A stretch of DNA of 64,000 nucleotides, taken from Morella rubra. Lineage: Eukaryota; Streptophyta; Magnoliopsida; Fagales; Myricaceae. The translations under genes were made by a program, and so were the position numbers. Below the pieces are notes generated by a model. That model searched no databases, was not told the DNA's origin, and was given only the letters and a program-made list of their open reading frames with translations. Location of the stretch: NCBI GenBank assembly GCA_003952965.2, contig CM025851.1:28112936-28176935 (forward strand). Reading direction: 5' to 3'. Positions 63,301 to 64,000 of the stretch are shown one piece after another (position 1 is the first letter of the stretch; every line of letters starts with the position of its first letter).

Positions 63301-64000
63301 CTGTTGATCCCCTTCAAAAACTTGATCTTTAGATATTGACACAACCAATGCATCTGGAGCACTTAATATCATTCGATCGGCAGAGTTTCTAATTGATTCC
63401 TGCACTCAATAAGCACAGACTATTAGTATGATACAAAGAGGCAAGAGAAACAAAAACACATTGAGCATAGAACCAATAAATGACACGTTTACACAAATAT
63501 GTAGTACACAAAAAGGGAGCTCCTCACAAAGCAGAGGACGAAGAAAAATGAATGCAAAAGGAAAAACACAAATGTATTTCAAAAATTTATGGCATCAATA
63601 AAACACAAAAATGAGCTGAAAGCAGTAGAAGATGGGTGAATCCACCATATATTGCACTGCCCTTTAAAATCCAACTTTTTCTCCAGGACCACCAGTTTTA
63701 GTAAATGAGACAGCACAGATCTCCAGGCCTCCGTACCCTTCCTTTACCTATTTGGTTTACCTAGATTACAGATCTATCTATGTCTAAGTGACTATATTTA
63801 GGTCTCAATATTTTACTACTAAGTTGCTTTTTTTGTGCCATTGTTTTAACAGTCGACCGGCATAACTTTCACTTAGCAAGAAATGAACATCTTGAGAAGC
63901 AAGGGAGATTGCAAAAGTGAAGATATCAACTTACAGCGAAATAGAGGTTCCTCAAGAAAATATTGAAGATAAGAATATAGAGTTTGGGACCGTCCGTTAA
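60309..64000 (-). CDS. GCP4: Gamma-tubulin complex component 4, C-terminal part (runs off the window)
   Basis: Eight exons on the minus strand: 64000(edge)-63935, 63399-63208, 63118-63062, 62986-62915, 62701-62603, 61061-60930, 60821-60648 and 60479-60309. All are in consistent phase with GT-AG borders and encode the last 320 residues. Recognisable blocks are DGPKLYILIFNIFLRNLYFA, IRNSADRMILSAPDALVVSI, SWPLELIANKEAVRKYNH, FLLKVKRAKFVLDKARRWMW, WLVEQKLLHFVDAFHQYVMD, SLDEVIEAHEAYLLSIQRQC, LGLALDFYSIQQTLSSGGAV, IEKQFDDCIAFLLRVLSFKL and LADLVTRINYNYFYMSD. This is the GRIP2/gamma-tubulin-binding half of GCP4, a core subunit of the gamma-tubulin complex that nucleates microtubules at the nuclear envelope and cortex. 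The N-terminal half lies beyond position 64000. No lesions were seen. Confidence 0.93.

Overview
This is a 64 kb piece of AT-rich plant nuclear DNA, most likely from a eudicot. The evidence is spliced genes with GT-AG introns, plant-only families (DUF547/MIP1, DUF1645, MIZ1/DUF617, subgroup-22 R2R3 MYB, phytocyanin, OSB) and plant mobile elements (two TRIM retrotransposons, MITE-like elements, CACTA- and hAT-like pieces). The species cannot be named from the sequence. There is no operon structure, CRISPR array or prokaryotic feature.

Layout from left to right. A ternary complex factor MIP1-like / DUF547 gene occupies 1569-4724 (+, ten exons). An intronless DUF1645 gene lies at 9815-10861 (+). 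A long S9 prolyl-oligopeptidase-like gene runs 22316 to 12912 (-, 18 exons). Its first intron holds a tandem TRIM array, and its third exon and one splice donor look damaged. An intronless MIZU-KUSSEI1-like gene is at 28227-28913 (+), followed by a separate TRIM element at 30087-30565. A block of about 7.9 kb is then present twice in direct tandem (31464-39398 and 39405-47159). Each copy carries the same subgroup-22 R2R3-MYB gene (34508-35203 and 42294-42989). A phytocyanin-like gene without its copper ligands is at 49986-49454 (-). A plastid-type thioredoxin-fold gene (52326-53706, +) and an organellar single-stranded-DNA-binding (OSB) gene (55048-57042, +) follow, and then a broken partial copy of the thioredoxin gene (58062-58547). 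The window ends inside the gamma-tubulin complex component 4 gene (-, C-terminal 320 codons, 64000 down to 60309).

The genes are ordinary independent plant genes and do not form a pathway. The most notable observations are structural. A multi-LTR TRIM array, bounded by a 5-bp target duplication, lies 29 bp inside an intron and brings seven CACGTG motifs with it. A MYB locus is tandemly duplicated with identical coding sequence but a shortened second copy. A thioredoxin partial duplicate brackets the OSB gene. Several independent places (MYB copy B, the middle TRIM units, S9 exon 3, an S9 splice donor) have lost short stretches of sequence, so part of this may be consensus or assembly error rather than biology. 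Exon models were made by eye from splice signals, phase and family resemblance.
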